A DNA stretch of 64,000 nucleotides from Mucilaginibacter tolerans (GCF_030519375.1 NZ_JAUMKB010000020.1:1-64000); one strand, 5' to 3'; shown: positions 35,601-43,333, counted from the first letter of the stretch. Made by a program: numbers and translations. Notes: a model not told the origin generated them from the letters alone.

Positions 35601-35756
35601 TTAAATAGTCGATCGGCCGCGGATAACGCCCAAAACAATGGCAATAATCGCGATGACCAGTAAAATGTGGATTAAACCTCCTGCAGAGTAAACGAACGCG
35701 CCGAGTGCCCAACCTATAATCAGAAGGACTGCGACGATGTAAAGTATTGAATTCAT
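35601..35756 (-). CDS. lmo0937-type small membrane protein
   Basis: A 51-residue peptide from the ATG at 35756. It is nearly all hydrophobic with a kinked central stretch: MNSILYIVAVLLIIGWALGA, then FVYSAGGLIHILLVIAIIAI and a short basic end (VIRGRSTI). The pattern WALGAF/GGLIHILLV(I)A matches the lmo0937 family of small membrane proteins, which are stress induced. It is short, but very likely a real gene. It sits just upstream of the DUF4142 gene on the same strand. Confidence 0.8.
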   Translation of the reverse strand: MNSILYIVAVLLIIGWALGAFVYSAGGLIHILLVIAIIAIVLGVIRGRSTI

Positions 35757-36105
35757 GTTAATTGTTTTTAGTGGTTAATTAAACCTGTGATTTAAATAAA
35801 TAAGCGTAAATCGCTGGTTTTGTTTTATTTTCTAAAATAAATCTGCTGCTTTTGATGCGTTTTTATCCTCAAAGTTTTGGCAAGGCAAGAGTGCTCGCGA
35901 CATAAATTACCGTGGTTAGCGATAGTGAAGAAGCGAAGCTTACCCCGCAACTTATAATCGGGGCGTAAAAAATACCTAGTAGGGAATTATATTGAACATG
36001 CCGGTGAACAAGCCAGAAACCCTGAATTTATGTTAAGCTATTGACGATTCGCTTTGCAAACAGCTCAGCAATGGCGCAAAACCAATTACAATCTAAATCC
36101 CCTGA
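35757..36105. other. Intergenic region upstream of the small membrane protein
   Basis: A 349-bp stretch with stop codons in all frames. It must hold the promoter of the lmo0937/DUF4142 genes on the minus strand. I see no strong hairpin. Confidence 0.45.
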
Positions 36106-36405
36106 ATTAACGCCGGTTTTGAAAAACGCCTTTTAAGGTCGCATAATCTGGCAGTTACATTTGATGTGTTCGATCTATTGCATCAAGATAGCTTCATACA
36201 ACAAACGGTCACTCCACAATCAACCACCTATACGCTGTCAAATACATTAAGCCGTTATTTCCTGTTGGGTCTGAAATTAAATCTTCAAAAATGGATGGCA
36301 CCCCGAAGCATAACGGGCAAAACATGGAAAGTCGGGGCGATGGGAGTTTTTATTAAGCAAATTGGTTTTATAATACATAGTATCAAGCTCTTACGGGAAA
36401 GATAA
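36106..36405 (+). pseudogene. C-terminal remnant of an outer-membrane beta-barrel protein
   Basis: The frame after the TGA at 36103 reads INAGFEKRLLRSHNLAVTFD, VFDLLHQDSFIQQTVTPQST, TYTLSNTLSRYFLLGLKLNL, QKW. These are the alternating polar/hydrophobic strands and aromatic end typical of the last strands of a TonB-dependent receptor or outer-membrane beta-barrel protein of Bacteroidota. There is no start and no upstream barrel, and the frame continues past the usual W/F end for about 35 codons to a stop at 36405. So it is a decayed fragment of a much larger gene, and marks an old deletion in this region. Confidence 0.6.
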
Positions 36406-36547
36406 AACGGACGACATGGGTAACCTAATAGATAATATGGAAATCAGCAACCCGGCAGCCGGTCCGGGCAATAATTAGCAATGATTTATAATTAGTGCCA
36501 AAATAACACTTAATGTTTATTGGTTGCTACTGATTACTATGCCGAAT

Positions 36548-36940
36548 TTAATTCCAGCCGGTTAATACCGAGTTGTAGGCAGCGGCACTCGCCGCCAATA
36601 CCACAACCGTTAAACCAACCCCGCCCCACAGAATGTAATGGCCCGCGCTGTGCCGGTGATGTGTTTTGGCGTAGGCCGCCTGCCGGTATGCCATTACATA
36701 GACTGAATCATTCAGCAAGGCGCTGTTGCTTACGTTTGCCGGTACCGGCTTAAAATAGTCCGAACCGGAATTGCCGCGGTTTTTTCTGAATTTTTTAAAA
36801 TCCGCAGCATTTAACCTGAAGTTTTTGGCATCCCCCTGAGCTATCCTCACCAGTGAATCGGCGGCCGTGGTTTGCGCTCCCGCAGCCAATGCCGTGATGC
36901 CTGCAAGCAAAACGGTAATACAGAACAGTTTGATCATCAC
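36548..36940 (-). CDS. Hypothetical exported protein with C-terminal membrane helix
   Basis: A 130-residue protein with a signal peptide (IKLFCITVLLAGITALAAGA), an exposed hydrophilic middle (FRLNAADFKKFRKNRGNSGS), and a C-terminal transmembrane helix (YILWGGVGLTVVVLAASAAA). I recognise no family. It stands alone. Function unknown. Confidence 0.55.
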   Translation of the reverse strand: MMIKLFCITVLLAGITALAAGAQTTAADSLVRIAQGDAKNFRLNAADFKKFRKNRGNSGSDYFKPVPANVSNSALLNDSVYVMAYRQAAYAKTHHRHSAGHYILWGGVGLTVVVLAASAAAYNSVLTGWN

Positions 36941-37125
36941 GCAAATTAAACATTTTTACGAAATACTTCCCGGAAGAATAACCCGAGACTTTCCAGATCA
37001 TAAAGCAGATAGGCCCTTAAATCCTTCTCTTGACTAATAAACTGCAATCTCATTGTTTTCGCTGCTCAGTGTCCCGAATGGATGATCCAGGAAATGCCTG
37101 ATATATCCATCTCCTTTACGGGAGT

Positions 37126-37389
37126 TCAGCAATGGCCGGTGTTGCCGCAGGCTAAACAAGATGCGCCGGCTGTTGGGCATACCGTATAGATCAACCGGCA
37201 CGAATCATCCATAGCGGCGTCCAAGAGTGCCGGAACATTGGAATATAATGGTTTCTTGGTCGAAGCCTTTATGGGCTTGACTTGCCAAACTTTGCCGATG
37301 CTCAGATAAACATCGTTAACGTGGAACCCGCAAGCCAGCGTTGAAATTGATTCTGCTGCCTGATAACGGCTAAATAATGCAAAAAACAT
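37126..37389 (-). CDS. Small hypothetical protein
   Basis: An 87-residue frame (MFFALFSRYQAAESISTLAC, GFHVNDVYLSIGKVWQVKPI, CPTAGASCLACGNTGHC at the end). A Cys cluster at the end could bind metal, or it may be chance. There is no clear signal peptide. Coding status is uncertain; it could be non-coding. Confidence 0.3.
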   Translation of the reverse strand: MFFALFSRYQAAESISTLACGFHVNDVYLSIGKVWQVKPIKASTKKPLYSNVPALLDAAMDDSCRLIYTVCPTAGASCLACGNTGHC

Positions 37390-37402
37390 AAGGTTGAACC
37401 CC

Positions 37403-37482
37403 GTGTTTTAACCCTTTAAATAGGGTGTATTAACTATCATATTTACAGTGTTTTAACTATATTATTTACAGTGTTTAAACCT
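37403..37482 (+). promoter_or_regulatory. Four tandem GTGTTTTAAC-like elements upstream of the Gly-rich/EEP operon
   Basis: GTGTTTTAAC (37403), GTGTATTAAC (37425), GTGTTTTAAC (37448) and GTGTTTAAAC (37471) recur with steps of 22, 23 and 23 bp, that is about two helical turns. The two right-hand copies are also preceded by ATTTACA. The first two overlap an imperfect palindrome (ACCCTTTAAATAGGGT at 37411-37426). They lie 105-184 bp before the first gene at 37587. Same-face tandem copies are typical of binding sites for a transcription factor such as an OmpR- or LuxR-type regulator. Confidence 0.6.
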
Positions 37483-37586
37483 CTTTTATTTAAGGCTTGT
37501 ATCCTTAGATTAGCATAGATTTTCAATTATGAAAAATCGGTTCCTAGCACTTTTTATCTAAACCCTAACCAATAAGCAAAATCATC

Positions 37587-38615
37587 ATGAAAAAGCAAAA
37601 TGAAATGATTCCACAGAATCCAAATGGTAAAATTGTCGAATTTAAAACGGCACAGGACTGCTTAAAATATTTGGACAAGGCCGATCTGGACAGACTGAAT
37701 AGTAGTTTGCCAGCCCATCAAAAAATAGAACAATTTTTGCCATTTTTTATGGAGGTTACCGAAATAGAAACATTTACTGTCGATAAGGATGTGGTTTTTT
37801 CAGACAATGCTCAGTTGATCAAGTGTACGAACCTGGTGTTTGATGGCGGAAGTATCACTTCGTATGTTGAATTGACGATCGAAGCCCAAACGACAATATT
37901 GAAAAAAACAAGTCCGAAAAACAACTATCAAATAAAAGTCCTGGGTTGGACCGGAAACGTAGGGCCGGCTGGTAAGTCGGGCCAAACAGGCCAAAATGGT
38001 ACAGACGGGCAATCGAAAAGCTGTGAGAATGCCGATGGGGGAACTGGTGGCAAAGCAGGTCTGGCCGGCACCGATGCTGGCGACGGGCAAAACGGTTATG
38101 GCAGCCCGGCATCGAATTTTTCACTTGGAACTGTTAAGCTGGAAGGGACCGACCTTTTCACAGTAATGACCCAGGGGGGAATTGGTGGTAATGGCGGGAC
38201 GGGTGGAGACGGCGGAACTGGAGGAGGGGGAGGTAATGGCGGAAATTCCTATAGCACAAGCTGCACCTGTTATACCAATGGGGGAGCCGGTGGCGACGGC
38301 GGCCCGGGCGGCATTGGCGGCCGGGGCGGGAATGCCGGAAATGGCAGCAATAATAATTCGGCGATGACCGTTACGGTGGCTACTGTGGCCGAAAAGGCAT
38401 ATATTTCTGCCCACGCTATCGCCGGAAGCGGAGGACAACCCGGTCCCGGCGGCAATGGTGGCACCGGCGGATCCGCTGGCAGCGGGGGCTCAGGCACAAA
38501 GCATGGAAACGACGGACCCGGCGGGGCAAGGGGCGCCACAGGTAATCCGGGAGCAAATGGCAACAGTGGTTCGAACGGGACCTTGCCACAAATCACCGTT
38601 GGCATTCCCCGTTAA
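37587..38615 (+). CDS. Gly-rich (polyglycine/collagen-like) protein, operon gene 1
   Basis: A 342-residue protein without a signal peptide or membrane segment. Residues 1-120 are a non-repetitive, beta-strand-rich head (SITSYVELTIEAQTTILKKT). Residues 120-170 begin with Gly-X-Y-like triplets (GNVGPAGKSGQTGQNGTDG). Long GGxGG runs follow (about 197-253), e.g. GGNGGTGGDGGTGGGGGNGG, and again 280-335. GGxGG repeats of this kind form bundled polyglycine II helices in known phage adhesins, so an adhesive or structural filament is possible. Cys-rich spacer STSCTCYTNGG at about 223. The second gene starts 24 bp downstream. Confidence 0.8.
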   Translation: MKKQNEMIPQNPNGKIVEFKTAQDCLKYLDKADLDRLNSSLPAHQKIEQFLPFFMEVTEIETFTVDKDVVFSDNAQLIKCTNLVFDGGSITSYVELTIEAQTTILKKTSPKNNYQIKVLGWTGNVGPAGKSGQTGQNGTDGQSKSCENADGGTGGKAGLAGTDAGDGQNGYGSPASNFSLGTVKLEGTDLFTVMTQGGIGGNGGTGGDGGTGGGGGNGGNSYSTSCTCYTNGGAGGDGGPGGIGGRGGNAGNGSNNNSAMTVTVATVAEKAYISAHAIAGSGGQPGPGGNGGTGGSAGSGGSGTKHGNDGPGGARGATGNPGANGNSGSNGTLPQITVGIPR

Positions 38616-38639
38616 ACGTGACCGAGCCATGCCTTTGAT

Positions 38640-39911
38640 ATGAAATGTTATCCTGCAATTGGCGACGATCACGGTATGGAAACGTTGCCGGACCTAAATT
38701 TTGAAGTCGACTATATTCGTATCCCTACAGTAGAAGAGGCAAAACAGTTCTTTGGCCCCATATCTCCTGAAGAGCGCGCCTGGCGCGGTAAAATGTACTT
38801 TAACGAAATGCTTCAGACCCCACGGTCAAAATTGGGGCTCGGAGAACATGACAGGGCGGAGGCTTATATTTTTGGAGATGGAATTTTTCCTGAAAGAGAT
38901 AAAGCCGCACATCAGAGCCATTTCCCCGTATCGGTAAAAGTGATAGCGATCAACGAATTGTTTCTTTCACCATTTCAGGTCATGGATTTGACTGCCCTGG
39001 CTGAAGAATTTCCATGGGATATTGGTGATTCGGAAATTTATTTACATCTGACAATTCAACGGCTAATTCTGGGCTGCCAGAGCAAATTGATCGTCAATGG
39101 TAACGTGTTAATCCTGTACTGCGCCGAAGCAGTTGCAAATGATCTGAACGGGGGCCAGGCCATTATTGAATTAGGGAGTTCAGATGCCGTTCAGGAAAGG
39201 AGTTTCTTCCGTCCTCGTCCGGTAAGTAATGTACCGGCCCATGGAGAAGATGGATCCAATGGAGCAGCTCTGGAAGGTGAGGCCACACCGCTCGGTCTGC
39301 GCATCCGTGAAGGCTGTGATTCGTACAAGGGGCAGGACGGCGGTGCGGGCAGCAAAGGAACTGTCGGCAATAAAGGGAGAAACGGTGCAATGCTTTTTTT
39401 ATCCGATCTGCGGTTTGGCAAACTGACGGGTTTTGAAAAACAGAGCATCCTGCTGAAGGCCGGCGCTGGTGCCGGATTCCCGGGAACAGACGGCTGCGAC
39501 GGCGGCAATGGCGGGAATGGCGGCCGTGGAACCGATGGCATGGCTACGACATTTGGTTTGGTCAGGGGCTACCCCGGCGGGCGCGGGGGCCGTGGAGGCG
39601 ATGGCGGCAATGGCGGCAGGGGGGGAAACGGCGGACAGTGTTGTGACGTTTTTGTTTCCGTACCTCCACAGCATTCCATCGTATTTCAAAGCGAAACATC
39701 CCCGGCGCCCGGGGGTATTGGCGGCAAAGGCGGCAAAGGCGGACTGGGGGGGACGGCAGGACGCTATGGGAAATTTCAAGGCGATGGCGAGGACCTACTA
39801 GCAGCAAAAGGAGAAAATGGATCCAATGGCATTGCGGGTGCTGCTGGTAAAACAAGAGAAGCACCCAAAGTGCACATATATGAACGCTATTTAATTAAAA
39901 ACAATCCTTAA
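38640..39911 (+). CDS. Gly-rich (polyglycine-like) protein, operon gene 2
   Basis: A 423-residue protein with the same plan as gene 1. It has a longer non-repetitive head (1-200, with IRIPTVEEAKQFFGPISPEE, FPVSVKVIAINELFLSPFQV, LIVNGNVLILYCAEAVANDL) and Gly-rich parts at about 205-245, 278-298, 310-330 and 345-375 (GGNGGNGGRGTDGM, GGRGGRGGDGGNGGRGGNGG). Between them are short non-repetitive stretches (LFLSDLRFGKLTGFEKQSIL). No signal peptide. It probably has a structure built of polyglycine II bundles like its neighbour. 10 bp separate it from gene 3. Confidence 0.8.
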   Translation: MKCYPAIGDDHGMETLPDLNFEVDYIRIPTVEEAKQFFGPISPEERAWRGKMYFNEMLQTPRSKLGLGEHDRAEAYIFGDGIFPERDKAAHQSHFPVSVKVIAINELFLSPFQVMDLTALAEEFPWDIGDSEIYLHLTIQRLILGCQSKLIVNGNVLILYCAEAVANDLNGGQAIIELGSSDAVQERSFFRPRPVSNVPAHGEDGSNGAALEGEATPLGLRIREGCDSYKGQDGGAGSKGTVGNKGRNGAMLFLSDLRFGKLTGFEKQSILLKAGAGAGFPGTDGCDGGNGGNGGRGTDGMATTFGLVRGYPGGRGGRGGDGGNGGRGGNGGQCCDVFVSVPPQHSIVFQSETSPAPGGIGGKGGKGGLGGTAGRYGKFQGDGEDLLAAKGENGSNGIAGAAGKTREAPKVHIYERYLIKNNP

Positions 39912-39921
39912 TTTATTTGTT

Positions 39922-41478
39922 ATGACAAACGGTTTTTTTACAAAGCACGAAGTTTACGATATACTCGATAATTCAAATAATAAGCTTGGAATTGATATCG
40001 TAACTTATACGGTGTACAAAGTATTGGACACCCAAAATTTAAAGAATGCCGACGCCTATTCAGTTAGGGTGAAGCATCGGATCCTCGTTAGCGGGATAAA
40101 TTGGGAGCCGGGTAAAAATTATCAGACCTCAGGCTTTATCAAATACCCTGTAATGATCAATGTCCAATCGGGGATCGTGGAAACTAGTCAGGCGGGAACT
40201 AAAATCGGCCTGAAAAGAATCTTCCCAAAAACGATCAATGCAACGGTTGAACAAAGCAGCAACTTTTCCACCGGTAACTCCAGCTCTCAAAGTAACCAGA
40301 CCACCATGGGTTCCAGCTCTGCGAATGTGAATACGTTTGGCGTTGATATATCCGCGGGTTGGTTTGTCGATGGTCCTGTCGCTACGATAGGTGTGAATTA
40401 CTCTCATAGCTGGGAAGATGGTACATCAAAATCATCAAGCGTAGCAGCTTCCAGTGCGACTAATCAGCAAAGTGCATCCGGCAACGAAATGAGCGTTAAA
40501 GATTGGTCCGCCTACTCATCGGTTCAGAATTTTAACAACACCAGCGATGATTTTATCGGTGAGTTTATTCAATGGAATTGGGGACAGACCTACCCCTGGA
40601 GCGTATTTGATTATAATGTAACGGGCTCTGGTTCTGATATCTTGCTGCCTGATAGCGTTGTCGCAAACTTGCTTTATCATGGCTCGTCCAACATTGCTGC
40701 CGAGAGCAATATACTGTTACCTCCAAGCGATCTGTCGCTCTTCGGGTTGGATTTTACAATGGCTTCGGAATGGCAAATAACGTTTCCCGATGCTTTAACC
40801 GCAATCGAGTCTTTGAAGTTCCAGCACCAGGTAAGCGTTCTGCAGGCTTCTCATTCAATGACCGTACCTTCTGGTGGAGGCAAGGCCACCCTGGTGGCTA
40901 ATCTGACAACCGGCTTCAATAATGTTTTCGTGCAGCAAGAGCAAATATCTGTCGGAGACTATGCATTGGTTCCGTTATCTGATGCCCAGCGTAGCGGAAT
41001 TGGCTTCCAGGGCAATCTTTTTGATATTGCTCCGGCCTCCCCCTCCACGATATTTAAGATACGTTCGAGGGGAAACGACCTCCTGGTTACGGGCACCGGG
41101 TTTTCCCCAGGTATGAGTGCCCTGTTCCCTGCCGGCTATAGCGGCCCGGGGGCATCATTGAAAGTCGCCTTTAAAGTAGCCGATTTGAATGCCCAGTATG
41201 ATTTTGTTTTAAAACATTGGCAGGGAAAAAACAGCGGAGATATTGTTTTGACCTGTATGATCAATGGTAACAAAACGGTGATCAATGTCACAGAAAAGGA
41301 GGGTCAGGGTTCTTCCAATAATACCAGCCAGCTGGACCTCAGGAATCTGGACCTGAAATCAGCCAATTTTCACGATTACCTGTTGCCGGGATGGAATGAG
41401 ATTTCGATCACTGTGGAGCCTGTCGTCAAAGCCATTGCTTCGGAATATGTGCTGCTGGCCCTGGCAATTGAAGGATAA
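39922..41478 (+). CDS. Pore-forming-toxin-like beta protein, operon gene 3
   Basis: A 518-residue protein without a signal peptide. Residues 104-200 are a long Ser/Thr/Asn-rich stretch with alternating polar and hydrophobic strands (NATVEQSSNFSTGNSSSQSN, then GVDISAGWFVDG, ATIGVNYSHSWEDG, SSSVAASSATNQQ). This resembles the membrane-inserting beta-hairpin region of aerolysin-type pore formers, which are rich in Ser/Thr and alternate in the same way. The C-terminal part (about 330-518) is beta-sandwich-like (GIGFQGNLFDIAPASP, YVLLALAIEG). The pore-forming call is inference from composition and alternation; no specific family motif is recognised. An adhesin or structural role is an alternative. 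Confidence 0.55.
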   Translation: MTNGFFTKHEVYDILDNSNNKLGIDIVTYTVYKVLDTQNLKNADAYSVRVKHRILVSGINWEPGKNYQTSGFIKYPVMINVQSGIVETSQAGTKIGLKRIFPKTINATVEQSSNFSTGNSSSQSNQTTMGSSSANVNTFGVDISAGWFVDGPVATIGVNYSHSWEDGTSKSSSVAASSATNQQSASGNEMSVKDWSAYSSVQNFNNTSDDFIGEFIQWNWGQTYPWSVFDYNVTGSGSDILLPDSVVANLLYHGSSNIAAESNILLPPSDLSLFGLDFTMASEWQITFPDALTAIESLKFQHQVSVLQASHSMTVPSGGGKATLVANLTTGFNNVFVQQEQISVGDYALVPLSDAQRSGIGFQGNLFDIAPASPSTIFKIRSRGNDLLVTGTGFSPGMSALFPAGYSGPGASLKVAFKVADLNAQYDFVLKHWQGKNSGDIVLTCMINGNKTVINVTEKEGQGSSNNTSQLDLRNLDLKSANFHDYLLPGWNEISITVEPVVKAIASEYVLLALAIEG

Positions 41479-41506
41479 CTGATAAAAGCCTTACAAGAAT
41501 AAACGT

Positions 41507-42754
41507 ATGTGTCTGATTCGCAGCAAACGATCTAAAGCTGACAGTAAGGGCGGTCTGCCGCTTTTGAACCCGGATAAAAAGCCGGAACCAGGTGGCATGA
41601 AACGACTTCGGGACGAAAGCTCGGGGGATATGGGTCTTTCTCCCAAGACCGATAAAAAGCTGGCGTTAGACGCGGATGCTGCCCCTAAGGAATGGAGGCC
41701 CCGGTTAAAGCGTTCCAACAGCGTTGATCAATTAGGAAAACCATTGTCAATTGCAGATCGGAAAACGGCCAGCACTGCGCTAAAAAAAGCGGACATGAAG
41801 GACTTCGCCGTGGTGGCTGTTTATTCGCGTGAAGCCTTTGAAAATTTCGGGAAAAAATGGAAGCTGAAAATGGAGCCCGACACCCTGGATCTTGCTACTC
41901 CGGACTCAAAAAATGGGGTAACCGATATTGAAGTGAGGCAAATGCTTGGCAGGCAGTCAAAAACGCTGCTCGGAACCGATTTTCAGGCCCAGCCACGAGC
42001 CTTGCTCGAAAACAAAGCAAGCCCTCATGTAATTGCGGTAATTGAGGGTAAGCAAGAGCTGCCATCATTTTCTATTAAGGCCAAAGCAGGGGATAAGGTT
42101 GTAGACGTCGTTTATACCCGTACCGATTATTTCCAGGGAGAGAATGCATTAGGTCATAAGGATAATAAACAGAGCATGAGCTTCTATGTAAGGGAGGATA
42201 TGAGAGACGTTTACAACATTTCTAAGGAGAAAGTTATGCATGGGGATGAAGAAATAACCACCGCCGGCGTGAATTTTAAAACCGAGAACGGCATTAAATA
42301 CCGGACGCTTGTGGTTCATATACCCAATGAATTCCTCGGAAATAAGACAATGGAAGATGAGACGCATAGTAAGTTTCAAAAATACGCTGCGGACAAACGC
42401 GTGCAAGAAAAAGTTGTTGTTACGAGTTATTTAGGCGATACGAATTTTAAGTCACCTATGAGCACCTATTCGTCGCCATCGATGGGCGGCCATTTGTCAA
42501 GCGGCGGCACGTTGAACCCGAGAAGCAGCAGCGCAAAAAAACCAACCCATTTTATGCAGGATGTCCCATTAAGTGCAGGTGAAAAAGGTCACAGCTTATT
42601 GCAACCTTCGACGCTGAATTATGTGTTTATCAGTCCTGATGCCGATAATAGGGAGGCAACCGACCATCCGAGTATCATGCAATATGTTGCGCTCGACAGT
42701 GAATTAAAGGGCAGAAGTGCCTCAGGGCCCCTAAGGTTTTTGGATTTCGAATAG
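41507..42754 (+). CDS. EEP (DNase I-like) fold protein with basic N-terminus, operon gene 4
   Basis: A 415-residue protein. Residues 1-100 are disordered and basic, with clusters SKRSK, KKPEPGGMKRLRDE and RPRLKRSNS that look like nuclear localisation signals. The rest has the landmarks of the endonuclease/exonuclease/phosphatase superfamily in order: the Glu strand VIAVIEGKQE (Glu180), the His strand RTLVVHIPNEF (His271), the GDxN motif YLGDTNF (Asp311, Asn313), and the terminal Asp-His in EATDHPSI (Asp386, His387). Members include DNase I, CdtB and sphingomyelinases. A nuclease or phosphatase toxin is plausible. The gene is 28 bp after gene 3. Confidence 0.65.
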   Translation: MCLIRSKRSKADSKGGLPLLNPDKKPEPGGMKRLRDESSGDMGLSPKTDKKLALDADAAPKEWRPRLKRSNSVDQLGKPLSIADRKTASTALKKADMKDFAVVAVYSREAFENFGKKWKLKMEPDTLDLATPDSKNGVTDIEVRQMLGRQSKTLLGTDFQAQPRALLENKASPHVIAVIEGKQELPSFSIKAKAGDKVVDVVYTRTDYFQGENALGHKDNKQSMSFYVREDMRDVYNISKEKVMHGDEEITTAGVNFKTENGIKYRTLVVHIPNEFLGNKTMEDETHSKFQKYAADKRVQEKVVVTSYLGDTNFKSPMSTYSSPSMGGHLSSGGTLNPRSSSAKKPTHFMQDVPLSAGEKGHSLLQPSTLNYVFISPDADNREATDHPSIMQYVALDSELKGRSASGPLRFLDFE

Positions 42755-43018
42755 TCCAGAATGGCACATCTGAACCCCAAATGCTCCATGCCGCTGCCTT
42801 CGGTATTTTTCATGCCGCGAGCTACATGGTAGCCTGTGCAATAGCTTTCAGTGCATAGAAAAGACAATAAATCAGCAAGTGTTTGGAGTAAATATCTTGT
42901 AGTCGTTTTACTAAATTTGTTTTGCTCAAAAGGGTACGGTTACCGAACCAAACACCTGATTTGAGAAGCGTTGTTTTTATATTTTGAAGATCAAATAATT
43001 ACAGAAAATAGTTGTTGC

Positions 43019-43032
43019 CCTGCCACCCCGAC
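43019..43032 (+). repeat. Copy of the tRNA-Pro 3' end (possible att remnant)
   Basis: CCTGCCACCCCGAC is identical to 5427-5440, the T-arm/acceptor end of tRNA-Pro plus one base past it. It is the sort of short repeat left at the far end of an element integrated at a tRNA. A shorter copy (CCTGCCACCC) is at 55162. No integrase is seen between. Confidence 0.5.
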
Positions 43033-43070
43033 TGATACGAAATAGTTTTTATTATTCCGGCAAAGCCATA

Positions 43071-43099
43071 ACCGGCGGAGAAAATCTTTCTCCGCCGGT
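43071..43099. terminator. Strong hairpin downstream of the Gly-rich/EEP operon
   Basis: ACCGGCGGAGAAA (43071-43083) pairs perfectly with TTTCTCCGCCGGT (43087-43099) around a 3-nt loop. The following sequence is CATTTGTATC, not a T tract, so it may be an imperfect terminator or an mRNA-stabilising structure. Confidence 0.5.
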
Positions 43100-43254
43100 C
43101 ATTTGTATCTATATTATTTTAAGCACCAGTAGGGCTTTAATTATGCTAGACTACTTTGATCGGATTCTAAATTGTCTAAAGCTAAGTACTAATACGCAAT
43201 TGAAAAGGCCGAGAAGTTCGCCTTTGTTTTATTGTCTGAAAATCATCAACCTTT

Positions 43255-43277
43255 AAATACCCCTTTAAGGGGTATTT
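43255..43277. promoter_or_regulatory. Perfect 23-bp palindrome upstream of the sensor kinase
   Basis: AAATACCCCTT and AAGGGGTATTT are perfect inverted repeats around one base. The palindrome lies 56 bp before the sensor kinase start, and a weak -7-like TATCCTTG (43305-43312) lies 28 bp after it. No T tract follows, so it is more likely an operator than a terminator. The response regulator gene is in the same operon, which makes autoregulation a fair guess. A related ACCCTTTAAATAGGGT stands before the Gly-rich operon (37411). Confidence 0.6.
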
Positions 43278-43333
43278 ATTGTTAACCCTTAAATCGTAAA
43301 TTTATATCCTTGTAACTGGCAAATGCTGCTCAA

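Larger units (their letters stand above)
42755..43333. other. Intergenic region with tRNA 3'-end copy, hairpin and palindrome
   Basis: A 579-bp stretch without gene. It holds a 14-bp copy of the tRNA-Pro 3' end (43019-43032), a perfect 13-bp-stem hairpin (43071-43099) and a perfect operator-like palindrome (43255-43277). The three are listed separately. Confidence 0.6.

Noticed and set aside
38270..38605. Pro-rich minus-strand frames over the Gly-rich genes
   Set aside because: Proline-rich readings are the expected complement of Gly-codon runs.
37587..39911. CRISPR-like array in the Gly-rich genes
   Set aside because: The repeats are 9-bp Gly codon repeats in an open frame, with no fixed spacer length.
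5440..43032. A mobile element with its own integrase at tRNA-Pro
   Set aside because: I found the end repeats but no integrase, transposase, relaxase or phage structural gene in the window, so I report only a possible remnant.
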